Source of the DNA: Batkoa obscura | Taxonomy: Eukaryota > Entomophthoromycota > Entomophthoromycetes > Entomophthorales > Batkoaceae | Direction of reading: 5' to 3' | Assembly: GCA_030770535.1 (NCBI GenBank) | Contig: JASVEC010000064.1 | Coordinates: 1 to 64,000 of the forward strand | Length of the DNA stretch: 64,000 nucleotides | Shown: in pieces, positions 1 to 11,189 of the stretch | Position numbering within the stretch: the stretch's first letter is position 1 | Layout: every line of letters starts with the position of its first letter | Notes under the pieces: model-generated | Database searches by the model: none | Seen by the model: only the letters and a program-made list of their open reading frames with translations | What the model was told of the DNA's origin: nothing | Made by a program: the position numbers and the translations under genes

Positions 1-94
1 GTGTTTTTTTGGCTTTATTACTTTTTCCATCTTTTAAACGCTATTTGAGTGGAAAATTATTAGTAAAATTCTTAAATACAAAAATATATTTTAG
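1..94 (-). mobile_element. MITE-like repeat, copy 1 (cut by window edge)
   Basis: Right-hand part of the roughly 100-bp repeat family described at 22651-22755, in reverse orientation. The left terminus lies outside the window. The A/T-rich core with the GCTATTTGAGTGGAAAA block is clear; the far terminus has drifted. Confidence 0.75.
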
Positions 95-417
95 CAGTAG
101 TTTGTTTCAATTCAATCATTTCAACTCTCAATTTGAGGCTCGTAGCTAAGTCAAAAGGATTCAAACCTTGAATGAAGTTTAACAACTCTTCACTAATAAC
201 TTTTTGATAACATTCATTATCATATTTTGAGTACACTTGGCAGTTTCTTTAACTCTTACTTTCCTTTTATCGTTACTAATTTTGAAAATTCCTTTGGACC
301 AGATAAAAGTTTAACAGCTCTAGATATAGAGCTTGAAGCTTTTCTTACAAATATAATGTACGATTATTTGAATTTATATTCACTTTTATTAAAGTTAATT
401 AGTTTAACAGTATTTGA

Positions 418-514
418 GGATGTATTTTTGTGTTTAAGAATTTTACTAACAACTTTTCCACTCAAATAGTGCTTAAAAAACGGAAAAATAATGAAATCAA
501 AAAAACAGCCCCAT
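418..514 (+). mobile_element. MITE-like repeat, copy 2
   Basis: Forward copy (GGATGTATTTTTGTGTTTAA at the left, CAGCCCCAT at the right). It faces copy 1 in inverted orientation about 320 bp away, but the sequence between them shows no sign of being a single larger element. Confidence 0.75.
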
Positions 515-596
515 TTGTTGTCCTTCCTCGATTTTTAGCCTTACTTTCATTTGGATTAATAGTTAATTTATTGACATTTGAAGTGCCATTTACAAT

Positions 597-1797
597 TCAT
601 TTCACTTTACTATTTGTGTAAACATTCAATTTGTTGGCATCAACAGCACTATCTTCAATTTTAGTTTTCTTACAATCAGTTCTAATATCTAGCTTAATGG
701 CACTATGAATATTGTTTTTATTTTTATTTTTGTCATTATATGTTGAAGCGTTTAGTTTATCAATATGATTAGGAATACCTTCATTTTTAATTTTTTCACC
801 ACTTGTATTAACATTTGGTTTATTCATATTATCAGTTTAAATTACATTTGTATTTGTATTTTTGATATAAACCACTCTATCAACTGATTCACTAACATTG
901 ATAATATTATTCATAGCTTCGTTCTCTTTCATAGTCGTATTAACTATGATTTTATCAATATTAACAGTACTATTTATACTTTTATTTCCTTTTTTATTTT
1001 CGTTATCATTGTCGTTTGGTCTGTTAGTATTTAAATTGATATTGATAACCATCTATTTTCTTTACTTATCTTGACAATTAGCTCCTTAATATTAATAGCG
1101 TTGATTATACTACAGTTGCTATTTTTTTTACTTTGATTTGCCTTAAAATTAAATCCTTCACTTTCCCTGTTTTTGCGAACGCTTTCAGAATAGCCTTGAT
1201 TGTTTTCTTGCTCCAATTCAATATTATTTTTAACAAATTTATTATCTTTTCAGTTTTATTTGCCTTCAATTGATATGAAAATTAGGTAAAGTTGTTGCTA
1301 TTATTACCCCTGTCATATAGTTTGCCTATATTTTCATTTGAAAATGTACTATGTGTATTATTTATCATTTCATCATTTTATCATTTACAGATAGTTTATT
1401 TTTTATAGGTGTATATTAGAAATGATACAACTACTAAGATTACTATTACTTTGTTCCTTACACATACTTAATAATATGCGTTGTATTTTATAATAAGTTC
1501 GCAAAGATTAATGTGTGTTTTTAATACCTGAAATTTAGTAACGCCATCATTGTTTAAACTATTTACTTTAATATATAGTGATCCGCGGGATATCTCACAG
1601 TTTTTGTTTTTATATGTATTATAAATCATTTTTGGAGTTTCCTCCTGCTCATAATATTCCTCAATAACAGTAATTGCTTCTTTTAATATTTCCTTTGGTG
1701 TTTCACATGGCTTTATTTTAGAAAGAATTCTTAATTTGATTCCCTTGGTGCCATTTGTATCTTTTGCTAGATTGTTTGAATTGTTAATTTCTTCCAT
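597..1797 (-). pseudogene. Decayed member A of an unrecognised protein family
   Basis: The reverse strand opens at 1797 with an ATG and 109 residues that contain ETPKEILKEAI and end at 1468. Further open stretches follow at 1216-1031, 1052-837 and 827-597, all very rich in Asn, Lys and Ile. The opening segment resembles a second decayed copy at 3085-4252 and a short fragment at 10113-10250, with the shared pattern K-x2-E/S-[TS]-P-K-[ED]-I-L-x-E-[AV]-I. I do not recognise the family. The tail is low-complexity and could be a linker. Breaks between open stretches suggest a pseudogene; unrecognised introns are an alternative. Confidence 0.4.
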
Positions 1798-1800
1798 ACT

Positions 1801-2573
1801 CGATATACTATTTCAGTGAGCTACTGAACTTCCAAATTATACTGATATTCTTTGTTATGACTATATCTTGTCTGGAAAAAATAACTGTTATTGTAGAGTT
1901 TGGTGGCTTACAAAGGAGGTTGATTCACAGGGTGAAATTAATCAATTGAATTTTAATTGTAAATTAGGAACTTGTTTATCTTCGAAATTATTAGCTTACT
2001 TCCAAAATTCATGGCTCATTCTTTAGCTTAAAAATTGGCATGACTTTTATTATTTTTAGCTTGAAAAGCTTTGGTCATTATTAAAAGCAAATTTAAAGAA
2101 TAATTTGTATTGACAAAGCACTTATTGAAACATTCTTAAACATTATGTGATTTTTTGTGTATTATATATGTCATTTACTGTTATTTTTCTCCAAAGCTTG
2201 TAGCTGCAGCTATTTAAATAACTTTTATAGTCACCTACAAATTGTAGCATAAAAAACTGTTAGAAATAATGATTAAATTAAATTGATAAATTGTTTCGAA
2301 TAATTTTTTTGCTAAAAATTTTAATTGTTTAATAATACAGAATTTAAAAGCCTTTGTTTGGTTTAGTGTTTTGGCTTTTTACTAACAGAATCTTTATTAA
2401 GTGATGGATTTGTGTTACAGCTTCAACCAATTTGGCACTCATAGTTATATAAATTGTAATGTTGTTAGCGTTATTAGTCTTCACTAATAGAAATGAAAAA
2501 ACTAATTCTTTTGCATCTGTAAAGAGTTTTAAACCTGGAAATCTATTTTGTTCTGCAATATTTGTTTTCAACA
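1801..2573. other. AT-rich intergenic stretch
   Basis: No supported gene. A 76-codon reverse frame at 2344-2574 starts inside the edge of the next repeat copy and matches nothing I recognise. Confidence 0.5.
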
Positions 2574-2675
2574 TAAAGGGATGTATTTGTGTTTAAGGAT
2601 TTTGCTAGTAATTTTTCCTCTCAAACAATGTTTAAAAGATGGAAAAAGTAATGAAGCCAAAAAAACACCCTCATA
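2574..2675 (+). mobile_element. MITE-like repeat, copy 3
   Basis: Forward copy, diverged at both tips (AAAGGGATGT ... ACACCCTCATA). Confidence 0.75.
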
Positions 2676-3084
2676 AGTCAATCTCATTATATTGTAAGAT
2701 TGTCTATTCCTCTCAATAAATACATTTGATTATATTGCTTCTAAAAAAGATTAATATCCATAATTTTATATAATCAGTAAACAAAGCGAATATCAAAAAT
2801 AGTCTGATTCTTCATTTACTTTTATATTACAATAAATATAATCGAAAATTTTCAGACGTTGAGTGGGAACTAAGTAAAGGACTTAAAGTGATATGTTTAA
2901 CTAAATATTTTCTAGAAGTGGTTGTTGAATAATTATAGATTTTGTAAAAAATTCAGGTTCTTTAAATTGGGTGATTGGCTTTGAGTTAAAATCTAAAATG
3001 ATAAAATTGTGGCAAATTTCACATAGTAATTTTCGCCATTCACAAATTATTTATATCCATGACTGACCATTTTTTATTTTTCGG

Positions 3085-4252
3085 TCAGAATAAATTTCTT
3101 CTCATGGTATATAAGAGCATTTGGATTTTTAATACTATTGTATCTAAAGCTGAGAAATTAATATCATCCTTTTCAAACTCATTCTGTATTTCACTTTTAT
3201 TAATAATTGATTTATTAACATTAAGAGTACTATTTTCACTGGAAATTGATTTTTTAGTATTATCTGATTTATTTATGCTTTCATTTTGTCTTTTATTTAC
3301 ATATCTAACTGGTTTCCAAAGACCTGTAACTTTAGGATTATTCTCTCTCTTTTGATCATTGACATTAATAGTTAGTTTACCAAGATTAAATAGATTGTTT
3401 ATATTCATATTCAGATTATCATCTTCTATACTAATGGCCAGTTTATCGAAGTTGGTGACCTTAATTCTATTTTCATTTTTGTTCATATTGCTCTCAATAA
3501 TTGATTTACTATTATTGACAATACTATTCGTATTTTCAATCTTTGCTCTATTGATATAAGTGATTAGACTATTAAGATTAATTTCAACATTGATATTATC
3601 ACGTCCCTCTGTACCTACATAGACAACAAACCTCTTAATGTTTATAGTAATACTATTTTGTAATTTTCAATTTTTTTCTTTTCGTATGCTGAGAAACATG
3701 AGCCGTCTTTTTACTTTTATATACATCACAAGTAGTTATACAGTTTTTGCTACTTCGTTGATTTGATCTAGTTTCACCTTTGTTATTTTTTGTTCTTCTG
3801 TTTCTTTTTGGTTTAAATTGAGATAGTACTGTAGCCTTAGTAAACGGAAGTGAAGATTTAGTGGCACAAAAATCAATATTAATTACATTATTGTTGTTCT
3901 AGTTTGTATTTCTACCCAATAGTATGGTTTATATATGTTTTGCCACTTTCCCATTTTCCAATTATTGATTTCTTATAGCTGGAGATTAGGAGCATCGATA
4001 CGATATAAGTTCATAGCATCATTATTCCTTACGACATGTGATGTTTTGGAAAGCGTCTCTTTGACATCATTTTCAAATATACTAAAAGTTCCTTCTATGG
4101 TCTATCCTTGCTTATAACATCCTTTCATAGCGCTAATTACTTCCTCTAGTATATCCTTTGGTGAGCTACATTCATGTATTTTCCTGATGATTTTATATTT
4201 TATCTCTTTTAAATCCTTTAGATTATTTCTCAAATCTGTTTTGGTATATAAG
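3085..4252 (-). pseudogene. Decayed member B of the same unrecognised family
   Basis: Reading the reverse strand from about 4250, a segment with SSPKDILEEVI matches the opening of member A at 1797-1468. A basic segment follows (about 3930-3660, rich in K, R, T and S), then a 133-codon frame at 3486-3085 rich in Asn, Lys and Ile. In-frame stops interrupt the first segment, so this looks like a dead copy. Order and composition (opening domain, basic spacer, Asn-rich tail) match member A, which supports common descent. Function unknown. Confidence 0.4.
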
Positions 4253-5700
4253 TTTTATTGTAGTATTTAAATTGTTTTAACTTGTATTTCTTTATATAGT
4301 TTCTTATAGTTACAACAAATCCTTTACATTTATTAACTGATCTTTTAATTTTAATCAATTAGTTGATTGGATATATCATATCAGTTATAAACTTATACAT
4401 CTATTCTCTTTAATATCAATATGTTAAGTTTTATTTTTGTGATCTAAATAACTGTGATATGGTCTATTCAAAGAAAAAGCTTATATATCAGAATGTGCTA
4501 TTTTAGCTTTTTACTTTCTTAGTATTCTCTTACTACTCTGCTTTTACATCCTCTTCTCTCTTTGTATAAATGGATTACATTAGAGCTGATTGGATCTTTT
4601 GTAATTTAAGAAAATCAAAACTACACAAAATCATAGGTATATATAAAATTAACTTTATTATAAAATTGAAACAATAGACCAACATACTAGAGTAGTTAAT
4701 ATATTGGTATATTAATGCAACATCAAAAGCACTGGTGTAACTTTTTAAAAAGATTACATCTTTTTTTAAAGCTTGAAAATTAATATTGCTCAACTTAAAG
4801 GATACGAAGTTCATATTAAAGCTATAAGATAATTTAATCACAATCAAATACTTATAAATATTATAAAAAATTCTTTGGTAAAAAAAACAGGACTTCTATA
4901 GATGAGATAGGAATATTTATTAGAATCCCACTTTCCATCCTTTAATTTTATTCAATATAATATTTACATTAGTAAGGTACCTTTAATCCATGCAGGCCTA
5001 AAGAATTTTTAAATAATCATCAGTCAAATTCTTTCAAACTATGAGAGTTCTCAATCCGTTGATAGCAATCATTCCGCTTAAACACTATTTCTATAGATCA
5101 AATTATAGCGTATAGCATGAGTATACTTTGTAATAAATCTATATCAGAGACACGTAACATTCATTCTACTAATTAATCTTCAGTAGCTTTTAGGATGTTG
5201 CATAGATTAAATCAGTGATTGATTATGGTTGTTATTTGATATTATAAAAAATCAAAACTAATGAATCATTAGTTTTTTCCATTTACAATTTTTTTCGAAG
5301 CTTGTTTAACTTATTTTTTACTCTAGTGGGTTTTATTGATTAGCCCTTAAATAATTACATTTAAAATATTCAAAATTTATTTTAATAGCTTAGTTCAAAT
5401 AATAAAATCCGTCGTTAAAATTTTGCCTTCTGTTGATTTGTTTTTGACAATCAAAAGATCATATAGGTGGTTGTTAGCCTCATTTGGTATTTCGCATACA
5501 AGTAAGAATATTAAGCAAGGGATATAAGGTGGAAAATTCAAACTGGGAATACGTTATATCATTGGTTTGATATATTCAACTCTTCTAAACTATCTAAATT
5601 TGCGTAATTAGGGATAACCTTATAACATGACCTGGATTAACTACAAAGTAAAGTGGAACTAATCTTATAGTTTAATAGAAATTATAATTTTTGACTAAAA
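4253..5700. other. Gene-free AT-rich stretch
   Basis: I see no gene, RNA or repeat copy here. A 90-codon reverse frame at 4575-4847 is A/T-driven with no motif. Confidence 0.5.
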
Positions 5701-5710
5701 GTATAAATAG
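5701..5710 (+). promoter_or_regulatory. Probable TATA box of the GMC oxidoreductase gene
   Basis: TATAAATA (5702-5709) lies 58 bp before the ATG. The same motif at nearly the same distance precedes two other intron-less genes in the window (33558 and 40133). Confidence 0.55.
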
Positions 5711-5759
5711 AATCAATAAAAATAAATTGACACTTTAAATATTCGACAAAAACAATAAA

Positions 5760-7724
5760 ATGTTAGTTAGATATTTACTCCCACTATGGTTATCCCTCTT
5801 AACTTCTATTTCCAGTGATACTCAAGATAATCAAATATTTGAAGACCTTTTGAAAAAAAGGAATGACTACCGTACAGCAGATAAAACCTATGATTATATT
5901 GTAGTAGGTGGTGGATCTGCTGGTGGTATGGCTGCAATACAGTTAGCAAAATATGGATTTAAGACTTTATTAATTGAAGCAGGTCCAGAGCCAGAGATCA
6001 CATACAATATTACTATACCAGGATTTTCACCAAGAGCTTCTGAAGATGAAAAGATATCTTATGAATATTTTGTAAAACATTATCCAGAATCCACTAATCT
6101 AAGACAAAGCGTATTCTATCCAAGAGTTGGTGCGCTTGGTGGATGCTCTATGCACCATGCTCAAATTACTGTTTATCCACAAAATAGAGATTTTGAAATA
6201 TTATATCAATTGACCGGTAATCCAGTGTTTAAAGAGGTCAACTTTAGAAATAAATACTTTAAACCTATGGAAAAAAACCAATATCAATTATTAGTTAGCA
6301 ATCCAGATGATCATGGCTATAATGGCTGGTATCCCACCTCATATATTGAATATTTAAGATTAATATCACTTGATCCTTCTTTATTAAAGATGATTGCGTT
6401 TTTAGGTGGAGATGGCTCCTTTGATATTAATGGTTATGATAAGAAGAATCGTACTCAGTTAATGAGCGAAAAAGAGGGATTGTTTTTTATTCCACATGCA
6501 GTCAATAATATGAACCAAACTAGAATGAACTATATTTTACAACTACAAATGGCTCGTGCTTTTAATGGCTTAACTATACTTACTGACACTTTAGCTACTA
6601 AGCTTTTATTTGATGAGAATAAAAAAGCCACTGGTGTTGAAGTTAGACATGGTAGCTACCTTTACAAAGCATCACCATTATATAAGCAGAATAGCTTTGA
6701 GAATTCTGTTAAAAACACCTTTTTAGCAACTAAAGAAATAATTGTATCTGCTGGTACCTTTAACACCCCACAGTTATTAATGCTATCTGGAATTGGAGAT
6801 TCAGATGAGCTTAAGAAGTTAAATATTGATGTAATTTCCGATTTAAAAGGAGTAGGTAAAAACTTACAAGATAGGGATGAGATCCCATATATGTTAAAAT
6901 TAAACAGTGATTTAAACTTATTTAAAGAATGTAACTTTAAAGCAGATTATAAAAATGATCGTTGCTTTAGAGATTATATTAATTTTAAAACCGGTCCTTA
7001 CACTGTGGGTTCAGGTATTAGTGCAGAGACTTATAAATCCTTACCAGGATTAGGTGCTGCTGATACTTTTATTATTAATACTCCACTCTATTTTTATGGT
7101 TATTTTAAAGGATATTCTCAAGTAGCAGCTGACAATCCGCGTTATTTTACAAGATTAGTGTTAAAAGCGCGTACCCAATCTCAAGGCTATGTGAAGTTGA
7201 AATCAGCAGATCCAACAGATACACCCGATATCAACTTATTGAAATTTAATATTGGGGGTAAAGAAGATCTTACTTCTTTAGTAAATACAATTGAATATTT
7301 GCGCAACCAAACCAAAAAGAATCTAGGGGATACTTATGAAGAAGAATTTCCAGGAAAAGAAATAAAAACTAGAGATCAAATAGCTAAATGGATTACTGAA
7401 ATCACTTGGGGTCATCATGTTTGTTGTACAGCTAAAATTGGCTTAGATAATGATAAAATGGCTGTATTGGATAATAAATTTAGTGTACGTGGTGTCACTG
7501 GATTAAGAGTTATGGATATGTCAGCGTTACCTGAAATTCCTGGTTTCTTCCCTAATCTTTATATTCATATGCTAGGTACTTATATCGCTGATCAAATTTA
7601 TGAAGAATCTAAAGGTAAATCTAATGAGCTTAAACAACAACCAAGTGAAGAATTGTTGAATTCTATTAATAAGAAAATGGATAGAAACTATATTGATATA
7701 TTAAACCCAGTTATTGATACTTAA
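5760..7724 (+). CDS. Secreted GMC-family flavin oxidoreductase
   Basis: Single-exon 654-residue protein. Residues 1-19 form a hydrophobic signal peptide, so the enzyme is probably exported. The FAD-binding Rossmann motif is YDYIVVGGGSAG at 44-55 with IEAG downstream. The first GMC signature region is GALGGCSMHHAQ, near residue 121. The second is GTFNTPQLLMLSGIG, near 331-345. The C-terminal active-site region has WGHHVCC near 549, where the family places its catalytic His, followed by GLRVMDMSALPEIPG and NLYIHM. The family (glucose/aryl-alcohol/choline oxidases and dehydrogenases) oxidises alcohols with FAD; the substrate cannot be told. Length is usual. A TATA box precedes it and neighbours on both sides are repeats or relics. 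Confidence 0.93.
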   Translation: MLVRYLLPLWLSLLTSISSDTQDNQIFEDLLKKRNDYRTADKTYDYIVVGGGSAGGMAAIQLAKYGFKTLLIEAGPEPEITYNITIPGFSPRASEDEKISYEYFVKHYPESTNLRQSVFYPRVGALGGCSMHHAQITVYPQNRDFEILYQLTGNPVFKEVNFRNKYFKPMEKNQYQLLVSNPDDHGYNGWYPTSYIEYLRLISLDPSLLKMIAFLGGDGSFDINGYDKKNRTQLMSEKEGLFFIPHAVNNMNQTRMNYILQLQMARAFNGLTILTDTLATKLLFDENKKATGVEVRHGSYLYKASPLYKQNSFENSVKNTFLATKEIIVSAGTFNTPQLLMLSGIGDSDELKKLNIDVISDLKGVGKNLQDRDEIPYMLKLNSDLNLFKECNFKADYKNDRCFRDYINFKTGPYTVGSGISAETYKSLPGLGAADTFIINTPLYFYGYFKGYSQVAADNPRYFTRLVLKARTQSQGYVKLKSADPTDTPDINLLKFNIGGKEDLTSLVNTIEYLRNQTKKNLGDTYEEEFPGKEIKTRDQIAKWITEITWGHHVCCTAKIGLDNDKMAVLDNKFSVRGVTGLRVMDMSALPEIPGFFPNLYIHMLGTYIADQIYEESKGKSNELKQQPSEELLNSINKKMDRNYIDILNPVIDT

Positions 7725-8315
7725 TATTTTAAGGTTCAGTGAAAATTAATATATTCCATTATTTAAAACATTGAATAAACAAATAAATATATTATTCAAT
7801 ATAGTATAGTTATTCTTATTTTATAAATAAGCTATTATAAAAGATTATTAGACTCATCAAGGATGTGCAACTTTTTCTGATAAACATATATTATTATTTT
7901 ACACATTTTAGATTTACTCTTAAACACTTACCTTTAAACTTACCTAAATATAGCTTCCATGCGAAAACTCACTAAAAATATCTACAAATACAACAATATA
8001 TTTAGTAAATATATTTATATTAAAGCTAAAAAAGGACCTAGACCTCCAGGTAGTTTATCGTCAAAATTCTTTTTAACTCAGTTTGTTTAACTTTTCTTTC
8101 TTGCTACAATTGTAATATAATAAAAATATAGATTAATCTATTTTTCAATATTAACTTTAAATCCCACATTTGATGCTATTTAATTAAATGGAGAGGTGCA
8201 TCTACAAAGACAAAGGACAAGTTATTATATGATAAAAACATATCAACATTGCTATTAAAAATTAGTAAAAAAATTCAACATTGATGTTCAATAAATACCC
8301 AGATGCCAAGATAAT
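7725..8315. other. Intergenic, no gene seen
   Basis: AT-rich 3' flank of the oxidoreductase gene up to the first of two adjoining repeat copies. Confidence 0.5.
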
Positions 8316-8422
8316 ATATGGGAGTGTTTTTTTTGACTTCATTATTTTTTCCATTTTTTAAGCACTATTTAAGCGGAAAATTCGTTAGTAAAATTCTTAA
8401 ACACAAAAATACATCCCCATAT
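8316..8422 (-). mobile_element. MITE-like repeat, copy 4
   Basis: Reverse copy with well-kept tips (TATGGGAGTG ... ACATCCCCATA). Its right TA is shared with copy 5. Confidence 0.85.
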
Positions 8423-8522
8423 GGAGATATTTTTTTGGTTTCATTACTTTTCCATTTTTTAAGCACTATTTGAATAGAAAAATTATTAGTAAAATTCTTA
8501 AACACAAAAATACATCCTTATG
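8419..8522 (-). mobile_element. MITE-like repeat, copy 5, adjoining copy 4
   Basis: Same orientation as copy 4. The junction reads ACATCCCCA-TA-TGGAGAT, so a single TA separates the two elements. Confidence 0.85.
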
Positions 8523-8529
8523 TAATTAA

Positions 8530-10008
8530 AAAAAATAATTAAAATAAAAATATAGTAGTAAGAAAATCAAATAAGAAAGACTATTCAATAATTTCAAACT
8601 TTAAACAAAATACAAAAATAAAAAAAAATAAAATTAAAGTTAGTAAATTTAAATCATTGTAATAAACAATCCATGTTGGTATTAAAGTTTAATGTTTTAT
8701 ATTCAAAAAATAATAAAACAATAATCAAAGTTGATTTTGATCATTTATTTGAAATATTAAACTATGATTTAATATAAGCAGAAAATTATTCAATTGATTT
8801 TAAAAGAAAGTTTTTGTTTGTAGACATAATAAACTTAATAATTCAATTATTGATAGTGAGAAAACAGATATAATTTCAAAAAAATATAAAATACCAAAAA
8901 GTGTTTATATTTTATTAAACATAATGATAAGCCATATTGTTATCCAGTATCTGATAGATTGAAAAAAGTGATATAGTTCTAATCAAAGTTATAAAATCGA
9001 AAGATCAACCCCAGCTTATTCTACAAAAATAACAAATAACTTAAGTTTCAATATTTATTAAGTAATTAAGAAGTCTATTAAATGATAGAAATCAATTATT
9101 AAAATTTGATATTACTTAGACTTGTGAAATATCGCCTTGTTAGTCTCATGGTTAATTATAGCATAATAATCGCCTAAGCTGTTGTGTTCTTGAGTTCAGA
9201 GAAAATCAGTTCCACGTTCTTATTTTGATTTGTTATGAGAATTTCTAGCTCCATCCAAAACAATATTATCTTTTCATTTTGATATTTATACTTTTCAGAG
9301 TATAAAAGAGTTTATAGAGTATAATAGTTCGAGGCTTTTTAACTGAATTATTCCCTGATATCTCGTAAATTTAATAAAGCCACTACGTTTTCTTAATAGT
9401 ATTTTACGTAGATTTTACATTAGTATTGTCTATTCTACTTGTCTTATATAGCTAGTAACCTATTACGTGCTATTCCTCATAATCCAAGTCTATCTTAGTT
9501 ACATAAACTAAGACCTTTCGACTTATAGTGTAGTCAACCCAGCAATAGCTGTTCTTGACTCCAAACCCTGAGTACCAGATTTCACACCTCACATACAGCT
9601 ATTTGTCAACTTAGTGATATACTGATAATATAATTGTAATATTAAAATAATTTGCTTATTTTATAGCAAATATGTAATGTTGGTTATAAAGCAGTAATAA
9701 CAAATATCTCTCAATGAAGTTTTATAGGAATATGTATTTATTCACATACTATAACCTTGGCTAATGTCAATATATAGATTATGTTAATAAAAGTCTTGCT
9801 AATTCAGAAATTTCTATTAACTCTAATAGAAACTTTGCTAACTTGCAATATAAATCATAATAAGATAATTTAAAGCTCTATTGGGTTGGGTACTTTTGCT
9901 TTTTAATAAAAAAATTTGCTTAAATTCTACAAAAGCAAACTTTTTAATTTTTAAATATTAAAAATTGGACAAAAAATGAAACCAATTTAGGTAACTTCAT
10001 GTTTTTAA
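8530..10008 (+). repeat. Unclassified dispersed repeat, copy 1 (decayed)
   Basis: About 1.1 kb of this segment aligns by eye with 48440-49530. The best-kept part is the last 400 bp (from ACAGCTATTT near 9597 to the block AAATGAAACCAATT near 9973). Copy 1 carries roughly 400 bp (about 9130-9590) that copy 2 lacks. Short coding-like stretches survive in the left half, but nothing I can name. It could be a degraded mobile element; no terminal repeats are clear. The right end abuts repeat copy 6. Confidence 0.5.
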
Positions 10009-10010
10009 GA

Positions 10011-10112
10011 AATGGGGATGTTCTAATTTCATCACTTTTCCATTTTTTTAAGTGCTATTTGAGCGGAAAAATTGTTAGTAAAACCTTTAAGCAAAAAAGT
10101 ACATCCCCATAT
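10011..10112 (-). mobile_element. MITE-like repeat, copy 6
   Basis: Reverse copy, tips TGGGGATGT ... ACATCCCCATAT. It separates the dispersed repeat on its left from a fragment of the unknown gene family on its right. Confidence 0.85.
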
Positions 10113-10250
10113 CCTTTGGTGTTTGACATGAAACTGTTTTTTCAATGATATTGGATCTTATCTTAAGAAGTCCACTTAAATTATCCATTTCTTTCACTTC
10201 AATATCCAACTTAAGTATAAATTCCTCCTCTATTCTTTATGTTCCATTAT
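10113..10250 (-). pseudogene. Fragment C of the unrecognised family
   Basis: On the reverse strand a short frame with LLKIRSNIIEKTVSCQTPKD matches the opening of members A and B (1797-1468 and 4252-4110). The match stops at repeat copy 6 and does not resume beyond it, so only the N-terminal piece survives. Confidence 0.45.
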
Positions 10251-11189
10251 ATGGCTTCCTATTACAATGAACTTTTTACATTTGTTACTTAGTATTAATA
10301 TTTTAGTCAACCAATTACTTATAATATATTACTTATTAGCTTAATGCACAATTTATTTGATATCAATATCAATATCTTGAACTTTACTGAAATCAATTTA
10401 TGTATTTTATGATGCGATTTATTTGAAATCTAATTAGTCTATACTTTTCAATAAAATAAATATCCTAACTCGACCATTTGTGATTTCATTTCAATTTTAA
10501 TGGACTTAACCAGAGAAAGTTGTATTAAATATCTAGCTTAGCTTAGTTTTCTTCTTTCATATCATTCTTTTACTTTGTTTATCTCGTTTATTATTTGTAT
10601 CTTTTCTAGGATTTACTTTCTATTTTATTTTCATCTATTAATTCATTTAGGAACTTGTTGACACTTTTGTTGTTTTATAAAATTTCTATTTTAAACTAAA
10701 GATCAGTTTTTTTCAATGAGTTAGATTCATGATATAAAGCAAAATAATAAACACATTTATTCAATAAGCATAATTATATATAATTTCTTATTATCATATT
10801 AATAACAAGCTAGGAGTATTTATATACTAATCATATGTTACTTTGCTAAAGCTATCAATTACTATGGATTTTATGTCTTAAAAATTAAATATTTACATTT
10901 CAAGCATTTGGAACAGAATCTTATAATAAAATACTTATTTTTTATCATAAATCTATCATTGTTAATGTGTTAATATTTATTTGGTTTTGTTGCTGCTAAG
11001 ATTATATTAAAAATTGTTAAAATTGTCACTTCATTAATATTTAATAATCAAATCAGAATACAAATCAAAGCATAATAGTTTACTAAAAATATTAAATTTT
11101 GTCCTTTTATTTATCTCATAAAATCTTAAAGATCAATCTCGCCTCACTGTTAGAGACCTTAAGATCCTTCATCACTGCATAGCCCCTTT
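10251..11189. other. AT-rich intergenic stretch
   Basis: No gene, RNA or repeat copy could be supported between fragment C and the CNS1/TTC4 gene. Confidence 0.5.

Noticed and set aside
1-514. Inverted MITE copies 1 and 2 as ends of one larger transposon
   Set aside because: Each is a complete or nearly complete small element by itself and the sequence between has no transposase.
227-621. Forward frames of 80 and 63 codons
   Set aside because: They read through a MITE-like copy and opposite to a decayed gene; no motif.
4155-4166. TATATCCTTT, resembling a U12 donor
   Set aside because: It is the reverse complement of the PKDIL coding block of a relic; no U12 branch site or exon follows.
9120-9620. 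Slightly GC-richer stretch with short hairpins, considered as a tRNA or rRNA fragment
   Set aside because: No cloverleaf, no matching A and B boxes, and it lies inside a decayed dispersed repeat.
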